From a candidate division KSB1 bacterium (GTDB lineage: Bacteria > Zhuqueibacterota > Zhuqueibacteria > Zhuqueibacterales > Zhuqueibacteraceae), in contig JAPDQB010000030.1 of assembly GCA_034506175.1 (NCBI GenBank), forward strand, positions 1 through 64,000: DNA of 64,000 bases, given 5' to 3'. Position numbers and translations under genes: made by a program. The notes below the pieces were generated by a model. It was given only the letters and a program-made list of their open reading frames with translations, was not told the origin of the DNA and searched no databases. This document shows, piece by piece, positions 35,132-44,800 of the stretch. Each line of letters starts with the position of its first letter. Position 1 is the first letter of the stretch.

Positions 35132-36397
35132 TTACTCCCGCCGCAAAGCCTGCTTGCTTTTTCGCACAAAATCCAAAGCATTGTGAATGAACATGCCACC
35201 GATGACGACGATGATGAGCGTCATATAAATGAAGCGAATGACGGCGATAGTTTTGCCCTCTTTTTCTTCCATTGTCATGTGAACCGGGCCGCGCGTGAAA
35301 TTTTCTCCGGCGTTGGGATGGCAAGTGCCGCAGGTGGCGGCCAAATTGGATGGATGAATCATCGAACGCGGGTCGCTGGACGGCAGAATATTGTGCACGC
35401 CGTGACAACTGCCGCAGTTGGCGACGGACAAGCGTCCGGAGCGCAGCGCCAGGCCGTGGTAACTATCGGCAAAAGTCGAAAGCCGCTCGGCGCGCATGCC
35501 ATATTTCTCCACGATGCGGGTGGAAGCATGGCAGCGACCGCAAGTTTCAACGGCGACGTTTCGTGGCGCGGTCGGCGCGGTGGCAACTTTCGGCGACTCG
35601 ATGCCATGCTCGGTATGGCAATCGGTGCAAACCGGTGAATCCGTCGAGCCGCGCGCGACCGCGACGCCATGAACGCTGTCATTATATTCTTGCATGATTG
35701 CTTGATGGCACTGGCCGCAGGTTTGCGGAATGTTGAAATGAAAAACTTTTGAGGCCGGATTGTTGGACGCAAATATTTTGTGATTGCCATGACAACTGCT
35801 GCAAGTCGCGGCGCTATCAATGCCCGCTATGGTCAAACGGCCATGCACGCTGCGGCTGTAGGCTGTGAACGGATCTTTGATGGGAATGTGATATTTTTGC
35901 ACGATGGCAGGATTGGCGTGGCAGCGCGCGCAGGTGAAGGCGAGCTGGCGCTGATTCACCGATGAAAGCGAATCTGCCGTGGCGCGGATTTCGTGGCTGC
36001 CATGGCAATCACCGCAGGTCGGCGCATCGGACAAAGCCTCGCCCTCCAACGAGGCCTTGCCATGCACACTTTCGCCCACTTCCGTTACTGCATTTTCGTG
36101 GCAAGTTCCGCAAGTGGCTCGCGCCAGTCTCGATCCATCGGGATGAGACGCCGGCGCGACATCCACGTGGCAGGTGACGCATTCAAATCCGGCATGAACC
36201 GAATTCTCCATCTGCGTCGCATCGACATAGAGCGAACGCTCGACACCGGTGCTGTCGGTTGTCACCAGATCTTTGTCACCATGGCAGGCAAGACAATCAC
36301 TGTTGCCGCTTTGCGCTTCAATTGCCACGGGCGACAATAAAAGAACAAACAGAATTGCCGAGGCGATATATTGCTGCCTGCCGCGCCGCTTGTACAC
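35132..36397 (-). CDS. Undecahaem cytochrome c, membrane-anchored
   Basis: A 421-residue protein with a signal (ends PVAIEAQS), eleven CX2CH sites (CLACH, CVTCH, CGTCH, CGDCH, CARCH, CSSCH, CGQCH, CTDCH, CGRCH, CGSCH, CGTCH) and a C-terminal membrane helix (FIYMTLIIVVIGGMFIHNAL). Repeats of the form SVHG...CSSCHGNH are as in the doubled CxxCH and c3-like families. It starts with GTG at 36397 after AGGAG. Next to the b561-like gene, it may form a quinol-oxidising pair analogous to other multihaem/b pairs. The terminal acceptor is not known. Confidence 0.87.
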   Translation of the reverse strand: MYKRRGRQQYIASAILFVLLLSPVAIEAQSGNSDCLACHGDKDLVTTDSTGVERSLYVDATQMENSVHAGFECVTCHVDVAPASHPDGSRLARATCGTCHENAVTEVGESVHGKASLEGEALSDAPTCGDCHGSHEIRATADSLSSVNQRQLAFTCARCHANPAIVQKYHIPIKDPFTAYSRSVHGRLTIAGIDSAATCSSCHGNHKIFASNNPASKVFHFNIPQTCGQCHQAIMQEYNDSVHGVAVARGSTDSPVCTDCHTEHGIESPKVATAPTAPRNVAVETCGRCHASTRIVEKYGMRAERLSTFADSYHGLALRSGRLSVANCGSCHGVHNILPSSDPRSMIHPSNLAATCGTCHPNAGENFTRGPVHMTMEEKEGKTIAVIRFIYMTLIIVVIGGMFIHNALDFVRKSKQALRRE

Positions 36398-36427
36398 AAC
36401 CGTTCTCCTGAAATCAACTAAATTAAA

Positions 36428-36466
36428 TTTTGCAACGAAAAGAGAACCGCAACGAAAAAATCAAAC
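36428..36466. repeat. GCAACGAAA repeat (family D, single arm)
   Basis: TTTTGCAACGAAAAGAGAAC followed by CGCAACGAAAAAATC matches one arm of the nested inverted repeat at 41648-41841. It lies between the 11-haem start and the tetrahaem stop. Confidence 0.5.
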
Positions 36467-36512
36467 CAACCATCCATCAGTCCGGCTGAAGCTTGCATAC
36501 AAGCCCTCTGCG

Positions 36513-37070
36513 TTACTGCTTCGGCGTCGGATGCGCAATCTTCTTGCTGGCCTCGGCGAAATCGAACGCCTTATATGTCGGGCTTTCAGGATTGTGACAC
36601 TTCACACAGGCTTTTTCATCCGGCTTCACCAAACCCACGGTTTCACCTTTGATTTTGCCGGTATCGATGTCTTTCATCACTTGCATCGTTTTATATTCCG
36701 AGCCTGGCCCGTGACAAGCTTCGCAGCCAACACCTTCACCGGGCTTGAAACTCGGGGTCAATTGCGCCGCGGCGACCCCGAACGCCGTGTCGTGGCATTT
36801 CATGCATTTTTCATCCTTCTGCGGATCCGCGATGCCCTTTTTCTTGGCAATTTCCAAAGCGGCAGGGGTGGCCAGCGTGGCAAACGCTTTGGCATGTGCG
36901 GAACCCTGCCAAATTTTGTAAGCTGCACCACTTTTCGGCGTCATGTGGCAGGGCATGCAAGCCTTCGAGCCGACGTATTTAAATTTGCTCTGCGCGCCGA
37001 GCATGCTGGGTATCACCAACAAAGCGGCAACCACGCTGAGAAGAAATGCACGCCTTCTCATCTTCATCAT
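36513..37070 (-). CDS. Tetrahaem cytochrome c (c554-like)
   Basis: A 185-residue periplasmic protein with a cleavable signal (MRRRAFLLSVVAALLVIPSMLGAQ) and four CX2CH sites: CMPCH, CMKCH, CEACH (in VGCEACHGPGSEY) and CVKCH. The spacing and the CEACHGPGS block are typical of the cytochrome c554 family (Cytochrome_C554), soluble electron shuttles. It precedes the 11-haem and b561-like genes and is likely the soluble partner. The ribosome site AAAGGGAAC supports the ATG at 37070. Confidence 0.88.
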   Translation of the reverse strand: MMKMRRRAFLLSVVAALLVIPSMLGAQSKFKYVGSKACMPCHMTPKSGAAYKIWQGSAHAKAFATLATPAALEIAKKKGIADPQKDEKCMKCHDTAFGVAAAQLTPSFKPGEGVGCEACHGPGSEYKTMQVMKDIDTGKIKGETVGLVKPDEKACVKCHNPESPTYKAFDFAEASKKIAHPTPKQ

Positions 37071-37169
37071 AATTGTTCCCTTTGGTTAAATGGTGGTTCG
37101 ATTCCTAAACGATTTTTCAATAAGCAAACTGTAAAATTTGTGTGTTTGGCTCAAGGTAATCATACCAAT

Positions 37170-39194
37170 TCAATCTGTCAAGACGATTTTGCGGCGATGC
37201 CGGGTTTTTCGAAAATTTCTCAAAGGCAGCGGTTTGTTCATCAGCGTTTTTGTCTCGCGTGATAACGGCGCCAGAGCCAACAACGTTCCGATCGCCATCA
37301 CCCAGCCGCCAATCCACAACCAGATGACCAGCGGATTCACATAAGCCGAAAAAGTGGCTTCTTGCTTTTCCTCATCGTACCCCGCGAGCACGAGATAGAG
37401 ATCATCCCGCCAGGTTGACAGCAGCGCGACTTCCGTTGTCGGCTGCTCGTGTGTCTGGTACAAACGCTTTTCCGGACGCAGGTTTTTGACCATCTTCCCT
37501 TCATCCCAAACAGTGACTTCCGCCGCCATCCACTGCTTGGCGGCATCGTGGCCGAAATCCATGCGATCAAATTTGACCTCATAATGACTGATGGTGAAGG
37601 ATTCGCCGGCCCGAACCGTGGCTTCGAGATGCACGGTGAACGCCGTGCCGGCGATGCCGACAAAAATCAGCACCACACCGAAATGCACCACGTACCCGCC
37701 ATAGCGCCGTTGATTGCGGGCAACGAGACGCCATAACGCCGCTAGCCAATTTTCCGCATGACTCTGCTGCCGCGCCCGCACGCCGCGATAAAATTCCTGC
37801 ACGATCGTGGCGGTGACGAGAATCGACAATGCAAACGTCACGAGAGCATAAAAATGCCGGATGCCGAGCATCCACAGCAAAATTGTTCCGGCAAGGGTTG
37901 CGATCAGCGGCCCGAGGAATTGTCTGCGCAAATTTTCCGGCGAGCTTCGCCGCCAGGCGAGCACCGGGCCGATACCGGTCAATGCCAGCAGCGCGAGGCC
38001 AATCGGCACGTTGACCTGGTTGAAGAACGGCGCGCCGACGGTGATTCTGACGCCGCGCACCGCTTCGGAAATCAACGGGAATATCGTTCCCCAAAAAACC
38101 GCGAAGGTGGCGCCGAGCAGAATCAAATTATTCATCAAAAACGTCGATTCGCGCGAGACCATTGACTCGAGCTGGTTTTTCGCACCCAAATCCGGAATGC
38201 GACGTATTAACGCCCACACGCAGAACGCGGAACTGGTGGCGAGAAACACGCCGAACATCGGGCCGATGCCGGATTGCGCGAAAGCATGAACCGAGGAAAT
38301 GATGCCGCTGCGCGTGATGAAGGTTCCGAAGATGCACAGCTCGAACGTCAAGATGATCAGCACCATGTTCCAAATTTTCAGCATGCCTTTTTTCTCTTGA
38401 ATCATGGTGCTGTGCAGAAAGGCGGTGGCGGTGAGCCAAGGCATAAGAGAGGCGTTTTCAACCGGGTCCCACGCCCAGTAGCCGCCCCAGCCCAGCTCGA
38501 CATACGCCCAGCGCGCGCCGAGCATGATGCCCATCGTCAAAAAGAACCACGGAATCAACGTCCAACGCCGAACGTTTTTGACCCACGAATCATCGAGATG
38601 GCCGGAGAGCAACGCGCCGAGCGCAAACGCGAGCGGCACCGCCATGCCAACGTAGCCGAGATAAAGCAGCGGCGGATGAAGAGCCATTGCCGGATGTTGC
38701 AGGAGCGGATTCAGGCCGTTGCCGTTGGCCGGCACGCGAGGCAGAAGCTCAAACGGCGGCGCGACGAATAGCAACAGCACGTTGAAGAAAAGCAAAATGC
38801 CCATCAAAATCGCCGTGACATGTGTTATCGCCGGCAAATTTTTTCGCTGATAAATCAACAACACGGCGACGGCGAAAAGCGCAAGCAGCCACGCCCACAA
38901 GAGCAACGAGCCTGCCTGCCCGCCCCAAAAAGCGCTGAGTTTGTAAAAGAGAGGCAACTCGCGGCTGGTATAACTGGCCACGTATTCGACGCGAAAATTT
39001 GAGATGGCCAGATTATAAAAGAGCAAGCCGGCTGCGAGCGTCAATAATGCGCCGGAGGCGAGGGCGGCGTTCCGTCCGCTGGCGATGAACGCCGCGCCGT
39101 CGCGGCCGCTTCGTATGCCGGCTATTAAAATGAACAGACTGTAGGCAGTTGTCAAACCACTGAGCCAAAGCAACCAAGTTCCGAGTTCAGGCAT
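37170..39194 (-). CDS. ccmF: CcmF-type cytochrome c haem lyase
   Basis: A 674-residue membrane protein with about 14 helices that joins haem to apocytochromes on the periplasmic side. It has the WWD haem-handling motif (WGGYWAWDPVENASLMPWL) and histidine motifs on flanking loops (LLQHPAMALHPPLLYLGYVG; ATAFLHSTM; GIISSVHAF). A large C-terminal periplasmic part (about 540-640) precedes the last helix. The start is MPELGTWLLW with ribosome site AAGGAGAAAA. CcmE is encoded upstream. CcmA-D, CcmG and CcmH are not in this window. Confidence 0.92.
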   Translation of the reverse strand: MPELGTWLLWLSGLTTAYSLFILIAGIRSGRDGAAFIASGRNAALASGALLTLAAGLLFYNLAISNFRVEYVASYTSRELPLFYKLSAFWGGQAGSLLLWAWLLALFAVAVLLIYQRKNLPAITHVTAILMGILLFFNVLLLFVAPPFELLPRVPANGNGLNPLLQHPAMALHPPLLYLGYVGMAVPLAFALGALLSGHLDDSWVKNVRRWTLIPWFFLTMGIMLGARWAYVELGWGGYWAWDPVENASLMPWLTATAFLHSTMIQEKKGMLKIWNMVLIILTFELCIFGTFITRSGIISSVHAFAQSGIGPMFGVFLATSSAFCVWALIRRIPDLGAKNQLESMVSRESTFLMNNLILLGATFAVFWGTIFPLISEAVRGVRITVGAPFFNQVNVPIGLALLALTGIGPVLAWRRSSPENLRRQFLGPLIATLAGTILLWMLGIRHFYALVTFALSILVTATIVQEFYRGVRARQQSHAENWLAALWRLVARNQRRYGGYVVHFGVVLIFVGIAGTAFTVHLEATVRAGESFTISHYEVKFDRMDFGHDAAKQWMAAEVTVWDEGKMVKNLRPEKRLYQTHEQPTTEVALLSTWRDDLYLVLAGYDEEKQEATFSAYVNPLVIWLWIGGWVMAIGTLLALAPLSRETKTLMNKPLPLRNFRKTRHRRKIVLTD

Positions 39195-39249
39195 TGTTGT
39201 TTTCTCCTTCTACGTCGAAGCGTAATTTTTCGGCGCGATCAAAAGCATT

Positions 39250-39285
39250 AAAAATTTTAGATTGAAATTTTTCAATTTAAAATTT
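39250..39285. repeat. AT-rich hairpin (AT family, copy 3)
   Basis: AAAAATTTTAGATTGAAA pairs with TTTCAATTTAAAATTTG with few mismatches. It lies between ccmE and ccmF, 18 bases after the ccmE stop. Confidence 0.55.
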
Positions 39286-39302
39286 GCAATACAACAATGA
39301 TT

Positions 39303-39713
39303 TTATTTCCGCACCATCGTCGAATCGTGTTCCGGTACGGCTTCATATTTTGAAGCGCATTTGGTGAAAATGTGACGCGCCGTAAAAACGCCATTGCGGT
39401 ATTCTCCTTCCAGAATCACGTCGTGATTCTCGCGAAAGGTGTCGGGAAGAATGCCGCTGTAGCGAACCGGCATAATCTCCTCCTCGGCCGCAATGGAAAA
39501 TTCGAACAACGTGGCGCTGTGTTTGACCAGGCTTCCGAGCACGACTCTTCCTTCGAGGCGCACGCCGCGTCCCTCGAACTTGGCAGAGTTTGTCAACAAC
39601 TCCTTGACGGTGACGGAGTAAACCATGGTTTCCTGCATGCCGCTGCTGACGAGGAATCCGACGGCAAAGAGCGCGATGGCCACGACCCAGAAAAATTTAA
39701 ACCGGCGGTTCAT
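39303..39713 (-). CDS. ccmE: CcmE haem chaperone, cysteine (CX3Y) variant
   Basis: A 136-residue periplasmic haem chaperone, N-anchored (FFWVVAIALFAVGFLVSSG), with the OB-like core VTVKELL...GVRLEGRVVLGS, VRYSGILPDTF and VILEGEY. In ordinary CcmE the haem bond is made by the His of HDENY. Here the site is TKCASKYEA, Cys119 and Tyr123, a CX3Y motif, the feature of the variant system I of some sulfate reducers and archaea. The ribosome site GAGGTGAAAAG fits ATG 39713. It precedes ccmF, and this pair would supply the multihaem proteins encoded around it. Confidence 0.88.
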   Translation of the reverse strand: MNRRFKFFWVVAIALFAVGFLVSSGMQETMVYSVTVKELLTNSAKFEGRGVRLEGRVVLGSLVKHSATLFEFSIAAEEEIMPVRYSGILPDTFRENHDVILEGEYRNGVFTARHIFTKCASKYEAVPEHDSTMVRK

Positions 39714-39757
39714 CTTTTCACCTCATTGCATCATTTGCAAAAGTTATTAGGTCACTA

Positions 39758-40753
39758 TTAAATGCTTTGAAAACTGTGCAGCGCTTTGATATAATTGGCG
39801 CGCTCGAAGGCGGCCGGCTCAGCGACCGACTTCTGGCTCATGCTACCCTGCATTTGCTGCACCGATTCGTATTCGTGTTCCTCCATCCAAATTTCCATTT
39901 CGCGGAGGACTTTGCTGAGATGGCCGATGCCGTTGTGCAACAGCGCCGAGGCCATCATCGTGACATTGGCGCCGGCCATCAACATTTTCAAAACATCGGC
40001 CGCGGTGTGAATGCCGCTGGTCGCCGCCAAATCCGCTTTGATTTTTCCGTAGAGAATCGCAATCCACCGCAGCGGCAGGCGCATGGATTGCGGCGTGCTC
40101 AAAATCACGTTGGGCACCACTTCGAGATTTTCCAAATCGATGTCCGGTTGATAAAACCGGTTGAACAACACCAGGGCATTGGCGCCGGCCGCGTCAAATT
40201 GTTTGGCCATATTCGCCATGGCGCTGAAAAACGGGCTGAGCTTGAGCGCCACCGGAATATTTACGCTGGCCTTCACTGCTTTGAGCGTGTTCAAATACAT
40301 TCTCTCGACGTCATCGCTGGCAAGGGCCGGATCGGTCGGAATGTAATAAAGATTCAATTCGATGGCATCGGCGCCGGCGGATTCGATCTTGCGCGCGTAG
40401 TTGATCCAGCCGCCGGTCGAGACACCGTTCAAGCTGCCGATGATCGGGATGTCAACCGCGGCCTTGGCACGACGAATATGTTCGAGATATTCGTCGGGAC
40501 CGAGATAAAATTCGTGCGGCGCCGGAAAATAGCTCAACGCCTCGGCGTAGCTCTCCGTGCCGTAGGTGAGATAATGATCAAGCTCGCGGCTTTCGTGAAG
40601 AATTTCCTCTTCAAAAAGTGAAAAGAGCACGACGGCCGCGGCACCGGCGTCTTCCAGGCGGCGAATGTTGTCAAGATTGTGCGACAGGGGCGAAGCCGAG
40701 GCCACCAGCGGATTTTTTAATTTCCTGCCGAGATAAGTCGTCGTGAGATTCAT
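39758..40753 (-). CDS. Dihydroorotate dehydrogenase-like protein
   Basis: A 331-residue TIM-barrel FMN protein. Family motifs include the N-terminal [51 protein letters not shown] and the C-terminal FMN-phosphate loop ([18 protein letters not shown]). It is related to PyrD and to the DHOD-like proteins encoded next to nifJ in many bacteria. A flavin oxidoreductase in ferredoxin or pyruvate metabolism is more likely than pyrimidine synthesis, though that is inference. It lies one gene (tonB) from nifJ here. Confidence 0.8.
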   Translation of the reverse strand: MNLTTTYLGRKLKNPLVASASPLSHNLDNIRRLEDAGAAAVVLFSLFEEEILHESRELDHYLTYGTESYAEALSYFPAPHEFYLGPDEYLEHIRRAKAAVDIPIIGSLNGVSTGGWINYARKIESAGADAIELNLYYIPTDPALASDDVERMYLNTLKAVKASVNIPVALKLSPFFSAMANMAKQFDAAGANALVLFNRFYQPDIDLENLEVVPNVILSTPQSMRLPLRWIAILYGKIKADLAATSGIHTAADVLKMLMAGANVTMMASALLHNGIGHLSKVLREMEIWMEEHEYESVQQMQGSMSQKSVAEPAAFERANYIKALHSFQSI

Positions 40754-40836
40754 GTTTTTTCCTGTTTCTAAATCTAAAACGTAATTTACGCATTCCGCAT
40801 TACGTTTTACTCTTCATGGCACAATGGCGCCCTCGC

Positions 40837-41589
40837 TTACGAAGCCGCATCCCGCAGCCGGAAATTGAACGTCAACGTCGACCACACATCGACCGGGCCA
40901 TGTTTCATCAGCGCCGGTGTAAATTCCCATTGCCTGGCCGCCTCGATGGCAGGCTGATTGAACAGTTCCACCGTGCTTTTTAAAATGACGACGTCTTTCA
41001 CTTTGCCGCGCTTGTCGATCCAAACTTTCAAATAGACCCGGCCCTCGAGGCCGGCTTTGCGCGCCAACTCGGGATAGATCGGTTCCACCCGTTTAATCAC
41101 GACCGGCGGTTTTTCAAACGGCACAAAATCCGGCGGCGGGCCTTCGTCTTCAATTTGTAAATTCAAATCGCTTTCCTCGGCCACAATCTGGGTCTGGCCG
41201 TTGCCTTGGCCTTCGCCCAGCATCGGTCCGACCACCTGGCTCAATTCCGTTTGGCTGGCAAAAGTTTGTTCGGGATCAACCAGCGCATCGGGAACCGGCA
41301 CTGGAATGCCAATGCTCGGCTTCACGGCGGTGGACACCGCGATTGACGGCGCCACGGCTTTCGTTTCCGTGATCGAAGGCGGCGGGCCAAGCTCGCTGTA
41401 TTTCATGATGCGAACAACGCGCACCGGCTCTTCATCTTTGCCGAGATAAACAGCGGCCCAGTACGCGCCCAGAAATGAAAAATTGAGCACGATCGAAATC
41501 GCCAAACCCCGGATGACGTATTTTCGGTAGTTCGCTCGCAGCTCGGGGAGTCCGTAAGGAAACTCCACAAAACTCAAGAAGGCGGACAT
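40837..41589 (-). CDS. tonB: TonB-family energy transducer
   Basis: A 250-residue protein with one N-terminal helix (about 27-47: YVIRGLAISIVLNFSFLGAYW), a long proline-rich linker (about 65-165: LGPPPSITET, PPPDFVPFEKPP) and a C-terminal TonB domain (PIYPELARKAGLEGRVYLKV, VILKSTVELFNQPAIEAARQ, WEFTPA). It links inner-membrane proton energy to outer-membrane receptors. No ExbB/ExbD or receptor gene is next to it. The ribosome site GGGAGGTTTTT supports ATG 41589. Confidence 0.9.
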   Translation of the reverse strand: MSAFLSFVEFPYGLPELRANYRKYVIRGLAISIVLNFSFLGAYWAAVYLGKDEEPVRVVRIMKYSELGPPPSITETKAVAPSIAVSTAVKPSIGIPVPVPDALVDPEQTFASQTELSQVVGPMLGEGQGNGQTQIVAEESDLNLQIEDEGPPPDFVPFEKPPVVIKRVEPIYPELARKAGLEGRVYLKVWIDKRGKVKDVVILKSTVELFNQPAIEAARQWEFTPALMKHGPVDVWSTLTFNFRLRDAAS

Positions 41590-41647
41590 AAAAACCTCCC
41601 TCTGGGGAAAACAGATAAAACGACAAAAAAGATTATGACTTGTTAAC

Positions 41648-41841
41648 TAAATTTTGCAACGAAATGGGAACCGCAACGAAAGAAACCAAAAGCCACAAGT
41701 AAACAGGTTTAAAAAACAAATTTTCCCAACGCATAGATGAACCCAACGGATAAGGCTTTTACAGTTGGGTTCATCTATCCGTTGGCGATAAAAAGTTGGA
41801 GACGTTCTTTCCTTTCGTTGCGGTTCCATTTTCGTTGCAGG
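41648..41841. repeat. Nested inverted repeats, families C and D, against the nifJ stop
   Basis: The outer arms TTTTGCAACGAAATGGGAAC with CGCAACGAAAG (41648-41683) and their complement (41808-41841) enclose a second inverted repeat. This inner one has ATAGATGAACCCAAC pairing with GTTGGGTTCATCTAT and outer CCAACG/CCGTTGG (41725-41787). The right arm touches the nifJ stop (41842-41844). One family has apparently inserted into the other. Confidence 0.7.
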
Positions 41842-44800
41842 TTATTCCTTGTTGCTCGCGCCGAACACCGCGAGATGCTCGTACAGACGCCAGCGGCTTT
41901 GCACGTCCTGTTGCGCCAATCGCAGCAGACGCTCCGCTTCGACGGGGTTGCTCTTGGTAAGCATTTTAAAGCGTGTCTCGCGATACATGTACTCCTTCAA
42001 CGGAATCGACGGCGGACGGGAATCCAAATGCAAAGGCGATTTGCCTTCTTCAGCCAGTTTGGGATTGTACCGAAACATCGGCCAGTAACCGGAATTGACC
42101 GCCAGCTTTTGCTGCTCCATGCCTTTGGTCATGTTGATGCCGTGGGCGATGCAATGGCTGTAGGCGATGATCAGCGACGGGCCGTCGTACTGCTCGGCTT
42201 CGATGAACGCCTGCACGGTTTGCGTATCGTTCGCGCCCATCGCCACGCGCGCGACGTAAACATGGCCGTAGCTCATCGCCAGCATCGCCAGATCTTTTTT
42301 CGGGCGTGGCTTGCCGCCGGCGGCAAATTTGGCCACCGCGCCGCGCGGCGTGGCTTTTGACATCTGGCCGCCGGTGTTGGAATAAACTTCGGTGTCGAGC
42401 ACGAGAATATTCACATTTTTGCCGGACGCCAGCACGTGATCCAAACCGCCGTAGCCGATGTCATACGCCCAACCGTCGCCGCCGATGATCCACACGCTTT
42501 TCTTCACCAGATAGTCGGCGAGGCTGAGCAAATTTTTTGCAACGCCGGAGCTCATCCTGGCGAGTTTTTCCTTTAACCGCTCGACCCGTTCGCGTTGCTC
42601 GTAAATGCCAGCCTCGTCCGACTGATCTGCGTTTAGGAGCGTCTGCACAGTTTCCCTTCCGAGTTCCGGCTCCAGCAATCGCAGCAACTCTTCGGCTTGC
42701 TCTTTTTGTTTGTCAATCGTCAAACGAAAGCCGAAACCAAATTCAGCGTTGTCTTCGAACAGCGAGTTCGACCACGCCGGGCCGCGGCCCTCGGGATTTT
42801 TCGCCCACGGCGTCGTCGGCAGATTGCCGCCGTAAATCGACGAGCAGCCGGTGGCATTGGCGATGACGGCGCGATCGCCAAACAACTGGCTGACCAGCTT
42901 GACATACGGCGTTTCGCCGCAGCCGGCGCAGGCGCCGGAAAATTCAAACAACGGCTGCAAGAGCTGCGAGCCTTTGACTGAATTGATTTTGATCTTCCGG
43001 CGATCCAACTCCGGAATTTTTAAGAAGAAATCGAAATTGACACGCTCGCGCTCGCGATGCTCGACGAGCGGCTGCATGTTGATGGCCTTCAGCCGCGTCT
43101 CGCGCTTGTTTTTCGCCGGACAAATTTCCACGCAGATGCCGCAGCCGGTGCAGTCTTCCGGCGCGACTTGCACAGTGTATTTCATGCCCTTCCATTCGCG
43201 ATCGCGCGCTTCCATAAATTCAAACGTCGCCGGCGCGTTGGCCAGTTCCCTTTCTTCATACACTTTCACGCGAATCGCGGCGTGTGGGCAAACCAGCGCG
43301 CATTTGTTGCACTGAATGCAAATCTCCTTGTCCCAAATCGGAATCTCCAACGCTATCGCCCGTTTTTCCCACATTGCCGTCGCGGTTGGAAACGTGCCGT
43401 CCACCGGCATCGCGCTTACCGGCACATCGTCACCATAACCGGCGATGATTTTGGCGGTGAAATTTTTCACGAAATCAGGCGCCCCTTCTGCAACAACATC
43501 GGGCCGGTCAAATGTGCTGGTGACTTTGTCCGGCACTTTCACTTCATACAAATGTTCCAGCGTTTGATCGACGGCACGGTAATTCATCTGGACAATTTCA
43601 TCACCCTTCGCGCCGTAGGTTTTTTTGATTGTCTCTTTAATCTTGGCGATGGCCTCCTGGCGCGGCAGCACGCCGGAGATCGCGAAGAAGCAGGTTTGCA
43701 TAATCGTGTTCATGCGCGCGCCCATGCCGGTTTCCTTCGCCACCGTGTAGCCGTCGATCACATAAAATTTCGCCTGCTTCGCGATGAGCTGCTCTTGCAG
43801 TTGGCGCGGCAGATGATCCCACACTTCTTCCGGGCCGTACGGGCTGTTCAACAGAAACGTGCCGCCTTCCACCAGATTGGGCAGCATGTCGAATTTTTCG
43901 ACGAAATTGAACTGATGGCAGCCGATGAAATTCGCCTGCTTCACCAAATACGTGGAATGAATCGGGCGCGGGCCGAAGCGCAAGTGCGACACCGTCACGG
44001 AGCCGGATTTTTTGGAATCATAAACGAAATAACCCTGGGCGTAATTCGGCGTGTCCTCACCGATGATTTTGATGGAATTCTTGTTGGCGCCGACCGTGCC
44101 ATCCGCGCCGAGGCCATAAAACATGGCGCGAATCACATCGTCCGGTTCGGTGGAAAAATTCGGATCATATTCGAGGCTCGTCATCGTCACGTCATCGTTG
44201 ATGCCGACAGTGAAATGATTTTTCGGTGCGGCTTTTTTCATTTCATCAAAAATGCTTTTGATCATCGCCGGCGTGAACTCTTTGGAAGACAAGCCGTATC
44301 GCCCGCCGATGAGGCGGGGAGATAATTTGAGAGAGCCGCTCGCGTTTGTCATCGTTTCGTTTACTGCCGCAACCACGTCTAAATAGAGCGGCTCTCCCAA
44401 ACCACCAGGTTCTTTGGTGCGATCCAGCGCCGCGATCGTCTTCACCGTCGGCGGCAATACGCTCACAAAGTGCTCGATGGAAAACGGACGATAGAGCCGG
44501 ACTTTGACGACGCCGACTTTTTCGCCGCGCCGCACGAGATGATCCACCGTTTCCTGCACCGCTTCAGCGCCGGAACCCATCAACACGATGATGCGCTCGG
44601 CATCCGGCGCGCCGATGTAATCGAACAGTTTGTATTGGCGCCCCGTCAAGCTGGCAAATTTGTTCATCACCTTTTGCACAATTTCGGGGCAAGCGAGATA
44701 AAACCGATTGACGGCTTCGCGGCCCTGGAAATAGACATCGGGATTTTGCGCCGAGCCACGCAGCACCGGTTGATCCGGTGACAACGCCCGGCGTCGATGC

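Noticed and set aside
37088-37102. GGTTCGATTCC, like a tRNA T-arm
   Set aside because: No acceptor, D or anticodon stems can be formed around it.
43057-44325. Plus-strand open frame (about 420 codons) inside nifJ
   Set aside because: It is antisense to a complete pyruvate:ferredoxin oxidoreductase, with no start signal or family motif.
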